From positions 1-33,808 of the forward strand of contig JAZOMO010000037.1 in assembly GCA_045654025.1 (NCBI GenBank): DNA of 33,808 nt, written 5' to 3'. Position 1 is the stretch's first letter; every line of letters begins with the position of its first letter. This DNA is from Scatosoma sp045654025 (GTDB taxonomy: Bacteria; Bacillota; Clostridia; Christensenellales; Borkfalkiaceae). The notes under the pieces were generated by a model. It did not search any database and was not told where the DNA came from. It saw nothing but the letters and a program-made list of their open reading frames with translations. The translations under genes were made by a program, and so were the position numbers. Positions 1 to 8,559 of the stretch are shown here, piece after piece.

Positions 1-1
1 C

Positions 2-3000
2 GACCTTGTTCTTGACCACAAAGTCGTATACGATGGCAATGGTACTACGGAAGTTGTCGACGTACGCCGTGACGGAACGGACCCCAGCATTATCTTGCCG
101 TACGACAACGTACACGGTGTTGTTGTGGTTAACAACGCAGGTGAAGACGTTACGCGCAATTATAGCATAAGCTACGAGTATGGTGAATTGACTATTAATC
201 CTCGCCCGATTACCGTTGTTACTGGTGGTGGAACTTGGACGTACGACGGGCAAGTGCACTGCAACGATAAGGATATCTATGTAAAGGATGCCACCAAACC
301 AGATGAGGGCTTATTGACCGAGAAACAACATACTTGGATGCCCAACAAAGACTGGACGGAGGTAATCAATGTAGGTACGTATGAAAACGGGCGTACTATC
401 AATATCTATGATGGGAATAATGATGACGTAACGTACAACTACGATATTACCTACGAAAAGGGAGCGCTGATTATTCTTCCTCGTGAGATTTGGATACATA
501 CGGGCAGTGGTGAATGGTACTACGATACCGCAGAACACTCTAATAACAGCGAAACGTATGTTATGGCTCCCACGAAAGAAAACAACGGCTTGGTGCAAGG
601 GCAAACCTACATGTTTAGCGATACTGACTATACGAAGGTAATCGATGCAGGCAATTATACAAACATGCATAAGATCACCATCTGGGATGCAGAAGGTAAT
701 GTCGCGACCGGCAACTATACCGTGCTCTACACGGGCGAGCTGACCATCAAACAGCGCAAGCTTGAATTTACGACGGGCGACGGCGAGTGGTTGTATGACG
801 GAGAGCCGCATTCCAACGATAAAGACACAAAATTTGTTGAAAAGCTCAACGAAGAAGGGTATGGATTTGTAGGTGATCATACCTACAACATCGTAGACTA
901 CGCACAGATTACCGATATTGGCGAGATGGCGAACTGGCACGTCTTCGAGATTATAGCGCCTGATGGCACTGTGGTCACGGGAAACTATGATATTACCGTT
1001 CATGCAGGGACGTTGAAGGTAATAGCCATTCGGTTAATCATTGAAACGGGATCTGACGAAAAAGTTTACGACGGTACGGCGCTTACGAACAACGAGATTA
1101 CCATCGCGGGTGACGGATTGCTTCCGGGGCATAAATTCACCGAAGAGTTGATGACGACGGGCGAACAAATCGACGCCGGTAGTTCGTACAACACGTTAAA
1201 TATTGAGCTGGAAAACCTGTGTATCGTCAATGAAAACAACGAGGACGTAACCCGTTATTACAAAATTGAGCTTGAATGCGGCTTATTGACGGTAACTAAG
1301 CGTCAAGTCAAAATCGTAACGGCGACGGATAGCAAAGCTTACGACGGTACGGCGCTTACGAACGAGAAGGTTACCATCGAGGGCGACGGTCTGCTTGCTG
1401 GACATAGTTTCTCTGAAACGTTGAAGGCGATAGGTTCGCAAACTTTAGTTGGCGAATCCCTTAACGGGTTGAACGTTGCGCTGGAAGATTTGTACATTGT
1501 AAACGAGGAAGTAACCAAGAATTATGCAATCTCGATTGAATGCGGGTTACTGACGGTAACTAAGCGTCAAATCAAAATCGTAACGGCAACGGATACCAAA
1601 GCCTACGACGGTACGGCGCTTACGAACGAGAAGGTTACTATCACGGGCGACGGTCTGCTTACTGGACATAGCTTCTCTGAAATATTGAAGGCGACGGGTT
1701 CGCAAATGGAAGTTGGTAGTTCGGACAACACGTTAAACGTTGCACTGGAAAACTTGTGCATTGTAAACGGAAACGAGGACGTATCGGGCTTCTATGAAAT
1801 TTCCTTGGTAGTGGGCCAATTGACAGTTACAAAGAGAACCATTACCATCACCACAGCATCTGATAAAAAGGTCTACGATGGCGAGCCGCTTACGAACGAG
1901 AAGGTTACCATCACGGGCAACGGCTTGCTTTCGGGACATGATTTCGATGAAGAGTTGATAGCAATCGGTGAACAAACCGAAATTGGTGAGAGCTTCAACG
2001 AGTTGAATGTTGAACAGATTATTATCTTGGATAAAAATGGGAACGACGTAACCGAGTCTTTGTACGAGATTAAGATTGTCATAGGAAAACTCGTCGTTGT
2101 AGAAGACAGCGCAGACGATGATGATAAGGACGATAATGGGTTGCTTGATTTGAGCGGTAAGCTCGATGGAGGTGATAACGACTCGGAGGGAGAACCTGAG
2201 GTGATCTTCAGCTTTACTTCCGATCAGAGCGGTAGCGTATACTTCCGTATCATGAGCTATGGTAACTATACGTACAATGGCTGGGGTGTAGCGAAGACGT
2301 ATACGGCAAGTGATTTGACCGTGAACCCGTTGTATTTCACCGCGTTGGCGCTTGCGGCGCAGGGCTATCCTACTTCGCAAATCAAGATTAAAGACATCAT
2401 CGGGAATATGTACTGGATGTCTACCTATTATACAGCGCCGGATGGCAGTGGTATTTTGAACGATTCCTATATCGAACAAAGCGACTGGGATGAATATACG
2501 TTAGACTTATATGCATTCAACTACTTGAAGGATCAGGGCTTCAACTTATCCTTGCAGGGAACGGAATATGAGGAAATGGAAAGTAAGTACTGGACGTTCG
2601 TTTCCGAATATTATACGAAGTTACCTAATACAACCAAGGCAAGAATGCTGGAAATCATCGCGGAGAAGGGATTGGATAAGAATTCGCCTACGATCATTGA
2701 AGACGTTGCGAATTTCGTTAGAGGACATCGGCCGTACGATGCAAAAACGCCGAACTACGAGGGTGACTACGCAATCTACTTCTTCGATAAGGCAGAAACG
2801 GCGGTTTGCCGTCATTATGCAACGGCGGCAACGGCAATCTACCGTGCGCTGGGCATTCCGGCAAGATATACGGTTGGTTATCTTGGCACTTCTGACGCGG
2901 GTCAAGAAAGCTACGTTACGGAGGATCGTGCTCACGCTTGGGTAGAAGTGTATATCCAAGGTCTTGGCTGGATTCCCGTGGAAGTCACCGGCAGCGGTGG

Positions 3001-3832
3001 CGGCGGTGGCGGTAACAATGATGAGCTGAAAACAGAGCTCCGTATTAAACCTTTGGATGTCCAAGTACCTTACGACGAGGAAAATCCCATCGTATATGCA
3101 CAAAACCGTCTGGATGAATTTTACTTGCAAGAGTATCTTAAACAAGGATACTATTACGAAGTGCAGGTTGCAGGTCAACAGGAGGGCATTGGCGTTTCGG
3201 AGAGTTGGATTGTAGACGGATCGTTTAGACTGTACGATCGATACGGAAACGACGTTACGGATCAATTCAAACTGAAGATTGAAAAGGGCTCTATCGTGGT
3301 TTACGGTGAGGTGTATGCGGAAATCTACTACTTTGAAATCAAGTACGATGGCAAAGAGCATAGTTATGCCGACTACAATAAGTGGTATTATATGCCTCAA
3401 GGATACGAACTTGTTGTTGACCGCGAGGAACTTGCGAAAATTTCGATAAAAGACGTCGGTACCTTGAATATGTCTGTCTTTGCTGATCTTTCTGTAACGG
3501 TGAAGTATAACGGACAGGTTTTGGAAGGAACAAAGGTCACGTTTATCGGGGAACCGATGCGCATTACGCCTCGCAGTGTTGTATTCGTTGCAGGTTCTTC
3601 GATAGGAGAATATGAGGAAGGTGTCGAATTCACGAACAGTGAAATTGAACTTACAGTGGGCAGCCTTCTCGAAAATCATGCCTTTAAAGGCGAAACTAGC
3701 GGGATGTTGGATGCGCCCGGTAAAACGGAAAACAAAATCGTTAGTATCGAAATTTACGATAAAGAAACCGGTGAGGACGTAACGTCCAACTATTCGATAG
3801 AAGTTATTTCAGGGCAGTTAGTGCTGAAATAA
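2..3832 (+). CDS. Large secreted or surface protein with YDG/MBG-type repeats and a transglutaminase-like domain (5' end outside window)
   Basis: The reading frame is open from base 2, so the gene starts upstream and 1276 residues are visible. Numbering from base 2, residues about 60-698 are seven tandem beta repeats of roughly 90 residues. The first three carry a TGxGxWxYD motif and the last four carry YDGTALTNE and GDGLLxGHxF motifs. An Asp-rich linker follows at about 699-735. A transglutaminase-like domain ends near 1000: Cys936 in VCRHYATA, His978 in RAHAWVEVY, and Glu994 in WIPVEVT where many relatives have Asp. A Gly-rich spacer (about 997-1006) leads to two more divergent repeats. The protein ends without an LPXTG motif or membrane helix, so any anchor must be N-terminal. 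Repeats like these are typical of extracellular stalks, and this domain type cleaves or crosslinks peptides. Function on the cell surface is inferred; the substrate is unknown. Confidence 0.85.
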   Translation, partial: DLVLDHKVVYDGNGTTEVVDVRRDGTDPSIILPYDNVHGVVVVNNAGEDVTRNYSISYEYGELTINPRPITVVTGGGTWTYDGQVHCNDKDIYVKDATKPDEGLLTEKQHTWMPNKDWTEVINVGTYENGRTINIYDGNNDDVTYNYDITYEKGALIILPREIWIHTGSGEWYYDTAEHSNNSETYVMAPTKENNGLVQGQTYMFSDTDYTKVIDAGNYTNMHKITIWDAEGNVATGNYTVLYTGELTIKQRKLEFTTGDGEWLYDGEPHSNDKDTKFVEKLNEEGYGFVGDHTYNIVDYAQITDIGEMANWHVFEIIAPDGTVVTGNYDITVHAGTLKVIAIRLIIETGSDEKVYDGTALTNNEITIAGDGLLPGHKFTEELMTTGEQIDAGSSYNTLNIELENLCIVNENNEDVTRYYKIELECGLLTVTKRQVKIVTATDSKAYDGTALTNEKVTIEGDGLLAGHSFSETLKAIGSQTLVGESLNGLNVALEDLYIVNEEVTKNYAISIECGLLTVTKRQIKIVTATDTKAYDGTALTNEKVTITGDGLLTGHSFSEILKATGSQMEVGSSDNTLNVALENLCIVNGNEDVSGFYEISLVVGQLTVTKRTITITTASDKKVYDGEPLTNEKVTITGNGLLSGHDFDEELIAIGEQTEIGESFNELNVEQIIILDKNGNDVTESLYEIKIVIGKLVVVEDSADDDDKDDNGLLDLSGKLDGGDNDSEGEPEVIFSFTSDQSGSVYFRIMSYGNYTYNGWGVAKTYTASDLTVNPLYFTALALAAQGYPTSQIKIKDIIGNMYWMSTYYTAPDGSGILNDSYIEQSDWDEYTLDLYAFNYLKDQGFNLSLQGTEYEEMESKYWTFVSEYYTKLPNTTKARMLEIIAEKGLDKNSPTIIEDVANFVRGHRPYDAKTPNYEGDYAIYFFDKAETAVCRHYATAATAIYRALGIPARYTVGYLGTSDAGQESYVTEDRAHAWVEVYIQGLGWIPVEVTGSGGGGGGNNDELKTELRIKPLDVQVPYDEENPIVYAQNRLDEFYLQEYLKQGYYYEVQVAGQQEGIGVSESWIVDGSFRLYDRYGNDVTDQFKLKIEKGSIVVYGEVYAEIYYFEIKYDGKEHSYADYNKWYYMPQGYELVVDREELAKISIKDVGTLNMSVFADLSVTVKYNGQVLEGTKVTFIGEPMRITPRSVVFVAGSSIGEYEEGVEFTNSEIELTVGSLLENHAFKGETSGMLDAPGKTENKIVSIEIYDKETGEDVTSNYSIEVISGQLVLK
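1019..2095 (+). repeat. Four tandem in-frame repeats of 264-273 bp within the surface protein gene
   Basis: Aligned on the codon at 1019, units begin at 1019, 1292, 1556 and 1826 and end at 2095, giving periods of 273, 264, 270 and 270 bp, all multiples of three. The second and third units are nearly identical in DNA over long blocks, for example in the segment encoding KAYDGTALTNEKV. This indicates recent duplication or gene conversion. Three older units lie at about 190-1018. Repeat number probably varies between strains, and short-read assemblies may collapse it. Confidence 0.9.
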
Positions 3833-3860
3833 ACTCTGTAAAATATTTAAAAAGCGGGGG

Positions 3861-3896
3861 CAGGTACGCGTTGAAAGGTCAATTCTCGCGTACCTG
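3861..3896. other. Perfect 10-bp inverted repeat between the surface protein and the ROK kinase
   Basis: CAGGTACGCG at 3861-3870 pairs with CGCGTACCTG at 3887-3896 across a 16-base loop. There is no T-run after it, so it is not a standard terminator. It could be an operator, an mRNA 3' end structure or a repeat remnant. The left arm belongs to a 16-base string (3856-3871) that recurs exactly at 28794-28809. Confidence 0.6.
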
Positions 3897-3952
3897 TCAT
3901 ACGGCAATAAAACCTATTTACAATCTTGATAACTATGAAACAAGGAGACGGT

Positions 3953-4936
3953 ATGAAAAAATACATACTCGCGATCGACCTCGGGGGAATGAGCGCAAAG
4001 GGCGCAATTTTCTCTTTGGAAGGAGAGCTTTTAGGGGAAGATAAGGTAAAGACCTGCGCGGCGTGCGGATTTGAAGGCACGGTACGCGATTTGGCGACGC
4101 TGTCTGCTCGTCTTGTGGAAAAAGTAGGCGGCGGTATGGATGAGGTTGTCGCGATCGGTATGGGCTCGCCCGGGGTTGTGGATAGCAATGAGGGTGTGGT
4201 ACTTCGTTGGAGCAACTTCGGCTGGGTGAACGCGCCGCTTGCGGATAGCTTGTCACAGCTGACGGGAAAACCCGTTTACGTTGCAAATGATGCGAACGTT
4301 GCTGCGCTTGGCGAGGCACAGTTTGGCGCAACCGCAAAATACCAAAGCAGTATTCTTTTGACCATCGGCACGGGCGTTGGTGGCGGTATGGTCTTCGACG
4401 GGAAACTGATCGAAGGGTTTAAAAGCGCTGGCGCAGAGCTGGGGCATATCACCATTCGCGAAGGCGGTTTGCCTTGCGCCTGCGGGCGTCGTGGGTGCTA
4501 TGAAAAATACGCCTCAGCAACGGCGCTCATTCAGCAGACCAGATCGGCGATGGCGGAAGATTTGAACAGCGAGATGTGGAAACTGGTGGACGGCAAAATG
4601 GAGAAGGTAGACGGCAGAACGGCGTTTGCAGCGGCAAGACTTGGCGACAAAACGGCGGAAAAGGTCGTTCGTCAATTCGTGGGTTATCTGTCTGAAGGGA
4701 TTGCCGACTTCGTCAATATTTTGCGGCCCGAGGCAATCGTTTTAGGGGGCGGAATTGCAAACGAAGGAGAGGCTTTGTTTGCCCCTCTTCGCGAGGCGGT
4801 AGATGCCAGAACGTATATTGCGATGGATATCGTACCTTTAAAAATCGTGGGGGCTAAGCTTGGCAACCGCGCAGGCGTGTACGGCGCGTACGCCTTGGCG
4901 AAGAGCAGATTGAACCCTACCAAGGAATGTAATTAA
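3953..4936 (+). CDS. ROK-family sugar kinase (glucokinase-like)
   Basis: This 327-residue protein is a cytoplasmic ROK kinase that would phosphorylate a hexose, most likely glucose, with ATP. The N-terminal phosphate-binding motif reads DLGGMSAKG, with Met where DxGGT is usual. A sugar-binding NDANVAALGE segment and the second nucleotide motif GTGVGGG follow. The ROK zinc motif CACGRRGCYE is complete (Cys175, Cys177, Cys182, Glu184). I chose ATG 3953 rather than an in-frame ATG at 3926 because AAGGAG sits at 3942-3947. luxS follows 9 bp downstream and is probably co-transcribed. Members of this family can be kinases or transcription factors; there is no N-terminal helix-turn-helix, so it is a kinase. 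The exact sugar cannot be told from sequence. Confidence 0.9.
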   Translation: MKKYILAIDLGGMSAKGAIFSLEGELLGEDKVKTCAACGFEGTVRDLATLSARLVEKVGGGMDEVVAIGMGSPGVVDSNEGVVLRWSNFGWVNAPLADSLSQLTGKPVYVANDANVAALGEAQFGATAKYQSSILLTIGTGVGGGMVFDGKLIEGFKSAGAELGHITIREGGLPCACGRRGCYEKYASATALIQQTRSAMAEDLNSEMWKLVDGKMEKVDGRTAFAAARLGDKTAEKVVRQFVGYLSEGIADFVNILRPEAIVLGGGIANEGEALFAPLREAVDARTYIAMDIVPLKIVGAKLGNRAGVYGAYALAKSRLNPTKECN

Positions 4937-4945
4937 GGAGTTTTT

Positions 4946-5407
4946 ATGCAAAAGATTGCAAGCTTTCAGGTCAACCACGACCTGCTTCAAAAGGGAATGT
5001 ATATCTCCCGTATTGACGGGGACGTAATCACCTACGATATACGAATGAAAAAACCGAACGGTGGCGACTATTTTTGTATGAGCGCCGCCCACACCTTAGA
5101 GCATTTGTTTGCGACCTACGCGCGAAACTCTAAATGGGGCAGCGAAGTCGTCTACGTCGGCCCGATGGGCTGTCGGACGGGGTTTTATCTACTGTTGCGT
5201 TCGTCAGTGTCGGCGGAAAATGCTATCCGCTTGGTGCAGGAGAGTATGGCGTTTGCCCGTGACTTTGCAGGGGAAATCCCTGGTAACACGAAGGTGGAAT
5301 GTGGCAACTATCTCGACCACGACTTAGCTGGCGCAAAGGCGCTTGCCGCAGATATGGTTTCGGTTTTAGACGGCTGGCAGCCGCAGGACCTGCAGTACAG
5401 GGTCTGA
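4946..5407 (+). CDS. luxS: S-ribosylhomocysteine lyase LuxS (AI-2 synthase)
   Basis: LuxS cleaves S-ribosylhomocysteine to homocysteine and DPD, the precursor of autoinducer-2, in the activated methyl cycle. The protein is 153 residues, normal for the family. The metal-binding HTLEH motif gives His49 and His53 with catalytic Glu52, PMGC gives active-site Cys76, and ECGNY gives the third metal ligand Cys119. The start follows AAGGAG at 4936-4941. It sits 9 bp after the ROK kinase and may share its transcript. The partner nucleosidase (Pfs/MtnN) is not in the window. No clear terminator follows. Confidence 0.96.
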   Translation: MQKIASFQVNHDLLQKGMYISRIDGDVITYDIRMKKPNGGDYFCMSAAHTLEHLFATYARNSKWGSEVVYVGPMGCRTGFYLLLRSSVSAENAIRLVQESMAFARDFAGEIPGNTKVECGNYLDHDLAGAKALAADMVSVLDGWQPQDLQYRV

Positions 5408-5423
5408 TAGGCAAAAATGGTGT

Positions 5424-5437
5424 TGTTGTTAACAACA
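5424..5437. promoter_or_regulatory. Palindromic operator candidate upstream of the uxaC operon
   Basis: TGTTGTTAACAACA is a perfect 14-bp palindrome centred at 5430/5431, about 38 bp upstream of the -35 box of the hexuronate operon. Its position suggests a transcription-factor site, and operons of this kind are often controlled by GntR- or LacI-type regulators. No regulator gene lies nearby, and I do not recognise the motif as a known consensus. Confidence 0.4.
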
Positions 5438-5475
5438 CAACTGCAAAAAATCCAAAAATGTTTTCGTTTATCCCA

Positions 5476-5504
5476 TTGACAAGTCAATAAAAAAGGGGTA
5501 TAAT
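5476..5504 (+). promoter_or_regulatory. Consensus sigma-A promoter of uxaC-kdgA-kdgK
   Basis: TTGACA (5476-5481) and TATAAT (5499-5504) are both perfect hexamers with a 17-bp spacer. The uxaC start is about 50 bp downstream. Such a strong promoter on a catabolic operon implies repression when substrate is absent. Confidence 0.9.
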
Positions 5505-5558
5505 AGTGCATAAGATGATAAGACTGGAGTATTTCGGCCTTAAAGGAGAACAAACACA

Positions 5559-6950
5559 ATGAGCTATATCAAAGATGAATTTTTGTTAAAAACAAAGACG
5601 GCGCAAAAGCTGTATTTTGGATATGCTAAGGATATGCCGATTTTCGACTATCATTGCCACCTTCCTGAAAAGCAGATTTTAGAAAACAAGCCCTTCACGG
5701 ACGTATTCCAAATCTGGTTGGCAGGCGACCACTATAAGTGGCGTTTGATGCGTAACTACGGCGTGGATGAACGCATGATTACGGGCGATGCAAGCAACAA
5801 GGAAAAGTTTGTTGCGTATTGCAAGACGCTGGGTACGGCATTCGGCAACCCTCTGTACCACTGGTCGCAGGTAGAACTTAAAGACTTCTTCAACTGCGAG
5901 CTGGAAATCAACGAAGAAAACGCAGAACAGATCTGGGAATGGTGCAACGAGTACATTCGTTTGAACAACATCACGCCGCAGGCGTTGATTGAAAAGTCCA
6001 ACGTAAAATACCTGTTCACGACCAACGAAGCGTTTGACGATTTGTCCACCTTTGAGGAGATTGCAAAGAAGGATTACGCCTTTAAGGTATACCCTGCGTT
6101 CCGCGCGGACAAGCTGATGGGCGTAGAGATGGCGGCGTACAACGACTTTATCGCAAAGGTAGAGGCGCTGACGACGAAAATCGAAAACATGGACGATTTG
6201 GAAGGCGCAATCGAAACCCGTTTGCAGGCGTTCCTTGCAGTAGGCTGTAAGGCAACCGACATCGCCCTCGAAAACGTATATGAAATTTCTTCCCGTGAAG
6301 AAGCGGAGGCGGTGTTCAAAAAACGCCGTTCGGGCGCAATGGTCACGGACAAGGAAGCGGAAGTATTCAAGGGCTACTTGACCTATTTCCTCTTCAAGCT
6401 GTATGCAAAATACGGCCTTGCCACCGAATTGCACGTAGGCGCAATGCGTAACAACAACGCGAAGATGTTTGCGACCCTTGGCGCAGACACGGGCTTTGAC
6501 AGCATTTCGGAATTCAACAGCATTCACAATATGTCCCGTCTGTTCGACAGATTGAACAATGAAAACGCTCTGCCTAAGACGATTGTGTTCAACCTGAATC
6601 CGAAGATGAATTCTGAAATTATGACCCTCATCGGTTGCTTCCAAGACAGCGTTGCAAGAGGTAAGTTGCAATTTGGTCCTGCTTGGTGGTTCTTAGATAA
6701 CAAAGTGGGCATGGAAAGACACCTTGAGGATATGACGGCGACTGGGCACTTGGGCGCATTCGTCGGCATGTTGACGGATAGCCGTTCGCTTCTGTCCTAT
6801 CCTCGTCATCATTACTTCAGACGTATTCTTTGCAACTACTTAGGCAATATGATGGAAAACGGAGAAATGACCACCGACCTCGAATTCGTAGGCAAAGTGG
6901 TACAGGATATTTCTTATAACAACGCTGTGGCGTACTTGGAGGTAGAATAA
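5559..6950 (+). CDS. uxaC: Glucuronate isomerase (uronate isomerase) UxaC
   Basis: UxaC interconverts D-glucuronate with D-fructuronate and D-galacturonate with D-tagaturonate, the entry step of hexuronate catabolism, in the cytoplasm. The 463-residue length matches the family. The amidohydrolase-type HxH motif is in DYHCHLPEKQ (His32, His34). Other family blocks are LHVGAMRNNN in the middle and RSLLSYPRHHYFRR near the C-terminus. The start at 5559 follows AAAGGAG at 5542-5548. It is the first gene of a tight three-gene operon, and only 1 bp separates its stop codon from the kdgA start. Confidence 0.96.
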   Translation: MSYIKDEFLLKTKTAQKLYFGYAKDMPIFDYHCHLPEKQILENKPFTDVFQIWLAGDHYKWRLMRNYGVDERMITGDASNKEKFVAYCKTLGTAFGNPLYHWSQVELKDFFNCELEINEENAEQIWEWCNEYIRLNNITPQALIEKSNVKYLFTTNEAFDDLSTFEEIAKKDYAFKVYPAFRADKLMGVEMAAYNDFIAKVEALTTKIENMDDLEGAIETRLQAFLAVGCKATDIALENVYEISSREEAEAVFKKRRSGAMVTDKEAEVFKGYLTYFLFKLYAKYGLATELHVGAMRNNNAKMFATLGADTGFDSISEFNSIHNMSRLFDRLNNENALPKTIVFNLNPKMNSEIMTLIGCFQDSVARGKLQFGPAWWFLDNKVGMERHLEDMTATGHLGAFVGMLTDSRSLLSYPRHHYFRRILCNYLGNMMENGEMTTDLEFVGKVVQDISYNNAVAYLEVE

Positions 6951-6951
6951 T

Positions 6952-7512
6952 ATGGATACTTTGATTCCTGTTGTCGTTATCAAAGAACTTTCCGAAACGG
7001 AAAAGGTTATGAAAGCATTGCGTAATCACGGCATCAACTGCGCGGAGATTACCTTTAGAACGGCTTGTGCGGCGGAAGCAATTGCTCTTGCGTGCGAGAA
7101 ATTCCCCGACATGAACGTCGGCGCAGGTACGGTCATCAACGGCAAGCAGTGCGAAGAAGCATTGCAGGCTGGCGCAAAGTTCATCGTTTCCCCCGGTCTG
7201 TCCGTGGACGTTGCGAAGATTTGTAAGTTCCGTGGCGTGCCTTACTATCCCGGCTGCGTAACCCCTACGGAAATTATGCAGGCGATTGAACTCGGTATCA
7301 ACGTCGTTAAATTCTTCCCTGCAAACGTATACGGCGGCTTGAAGGCGCTTAAAGCGTTGGCTGCTCCGTTCCCCCAAATCAAGTTCATTCCTACGGGCGG
7401 CGTAGACAGAAACAACTTGGACGAATTCCTTGCGTTTGATAAGGTATTCGCTGTCGGCGGTAGCTTTATGGTAAAAGAAGCCCTGGATAAATGGGAAGCT
7501 GAAAATAAATAA
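6952..7512 (+). CDS. kdgA: KDPG/KHG aldolase (2-keto-3-deoxy-6-phosphogluconate aldolase)
   Basis: This class I aldolase splits 2-keto-3-deoxy-6-phosphogluconate into pyruvate and glyceraldehyde-3-phosphate. Lys120 in KFFPA is the Schiff-base lysine and Glu32 in EITFRT the acid/base residue; both align with E. coli Eda Lys133 and Glu45 at a constant offset of 13. GAGTV, SPG and PTGGV phosphate-binding blocks are present. At 186 residues it is shorter than E. coli Eda (213): it lacks about 13 N-terminal residues and the last C-terminal helix. The core is intact, so it is a compact enzyme, not a fragment. Its ribosome site lies inside the end of uxaC, which suggests translational coupling. Confidence 0.93.
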   Translation: MDTLIPVVVIKELSETEKVMKALRNHGINCAEITFRTACAAEAIALACEKFPDMNVGAGTVINGKQCEEALQAGAKFIVSPGLSVDVAKICKFRGVPYYPGCVTPTEIMQAIELGINVVKFFPANVYGGLKALKALAAPFPQIKFIPTGGVDRNNLDEFLAFDKVFAVGGSFMVKEALDKWEAENK

Positions 7513-7533
7513 GATAATTTAGGAGAAAATATT

Positions 7534-8553
7534 ATGAAAGTTATTACTTTAGGCGAATTGATGTTGCGTCTTGCACCTGAGGGCTACACCCGTTTCGTAC
7601 AGGCAGAAAAGTACGGCGCTACCTACGGTGGCGGCGAGGCAAACGTTGCTGTTTCCCTTGCAAACTACGGCGTAGACGCGGCGTTTGTAACCAAGCTCCC
7701 TTCCCATGAAATCGGGCAGGCGGCTGTTAATTCCTTGAGAAAGTTCGGCGTTGACACCTCGAAAATCGTTCGTGGCGGCGCACGCGTTGGTATCTACTAC
7801 CTCGAAAAGGGCGCAAGCCAACGTCCCAGCAAGGTTATCTATGACCGCGCTGGTTCTGCGTTTGCTCTTTCCAAGACGGAAGAATACGACTGGAACGCAA
7901 TCTTTGAAGGTGTGGACTGGTTCCACTTCACGGGTATCACCCCGGCTCTTGGCGCGAACGTTGCTCAGCTTACGGAAGAGGCTTGTAAAGCAGCAAAGGC
8001 AAAGGGCGTGAAGATTTCCTGCGACCTGAACTACCGCAATAAGCTGTGGACGAAGGCAGAGGCTCGTGAAACGATGACCAAGCTCATGCAGTACGTAGAC
8101 GTATGTATTTCCAACGAGGAAGATGCGCACGACGTATTCGGCATCACCGCAGAGGATACCGACGTTACCAGCGGTAAGCTGAACAAGGCGGCTTATGAAT
8201 CGGTTGCTCGTCAGCTCAAGGATAAGTTCGGTTTCAAATACGTAGCAATCACGCTTAGAACCTCCCTCTCCGCAAACGACAACAAGTGGGCTGGTATGCT
8301 GTATGACGGCGAAAAGGCGCATTTCTCCAAGGAATACCTTATGCACATCGTTGACCGCGTAGGCGGCGGCGACTCCTTCGGCGGCGGCTTGATTTACGCG
8401 CTGTTGAACGGCTACGATTGCCAGAACGCAATCGAATTTGCAGTAGCGGCAAGCTGCTTGAAGCACTCGATCGAAGGCGACTACAACATGGTTTCCGTAG
8501 ACGAAGTGAAGAAGCTTGCAGGCGGCGACGCAAGCGGTCGTGTACAGAGATAA
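7534..8553 (+). CDS. kdgK: 2-keto-3-deoxygluconate kinase (PfkB family)
   Basis: KdgK phosphorylates 2-keto-3-deoxygluconate with ATP, producing the substrate of the adjacent aldolase. The protein has 339 residues and a PfkB/ribokinase fold. The N-terminal substrate motif is YGGGEANVAVSLA. The C-terminal anion-hole motif reads DRVGGGDSFGGG with catalytic Asp280, a Gly/Ser variant of the usual GAGDxF. AGGAG at 7523-7527 precedes the ATG. The substrate is assigned from context with uxaC and kdgA, because PfkB members are hard to separate by sequence alone. A terminator is expected just after the gene, but an inverted-repeat element begins 7 bp downstream. Confidence 0.9.
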   Translation: MKVITLGELMLRLAPEGYTRFVQAEKYGATYGGGEANVAVSLANYGVDAAFVTKLPSHEIGQAAVNSLRKFGVDTSKIVRGGARVGIYYLEKGASQRPSKVIYDRAGSAFALSKTEEYDWNAIFEGVDWFHFTGITPALGANVAQLTEEACKAAKAKGVKISCDLNYRNKLWTKAEARETMTKLMQYVDVCISNEEDAHDVFGITAEDTDVTSGKLNKAAYESVARQLKDKFGFKYVAITLRTSLSANDNKWAGMLYDGEKAHFSKEYLMHIVDRVGGGDSFGGGLIYALLNGYDCQNAIEFAVAASCLKHSIEGDYNMVSVDEVKKLAGGDASGRVQR

Positions 8554-8559
8554 TAAAAA

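Noticed and set aside
1019..2095. Regular repeats that could suggest a CRISPR-like array
   Set aside because: The period is 264-273 bp, in frame and translated as protein domains. There are no short repeats with unique spacers and no cas genes.
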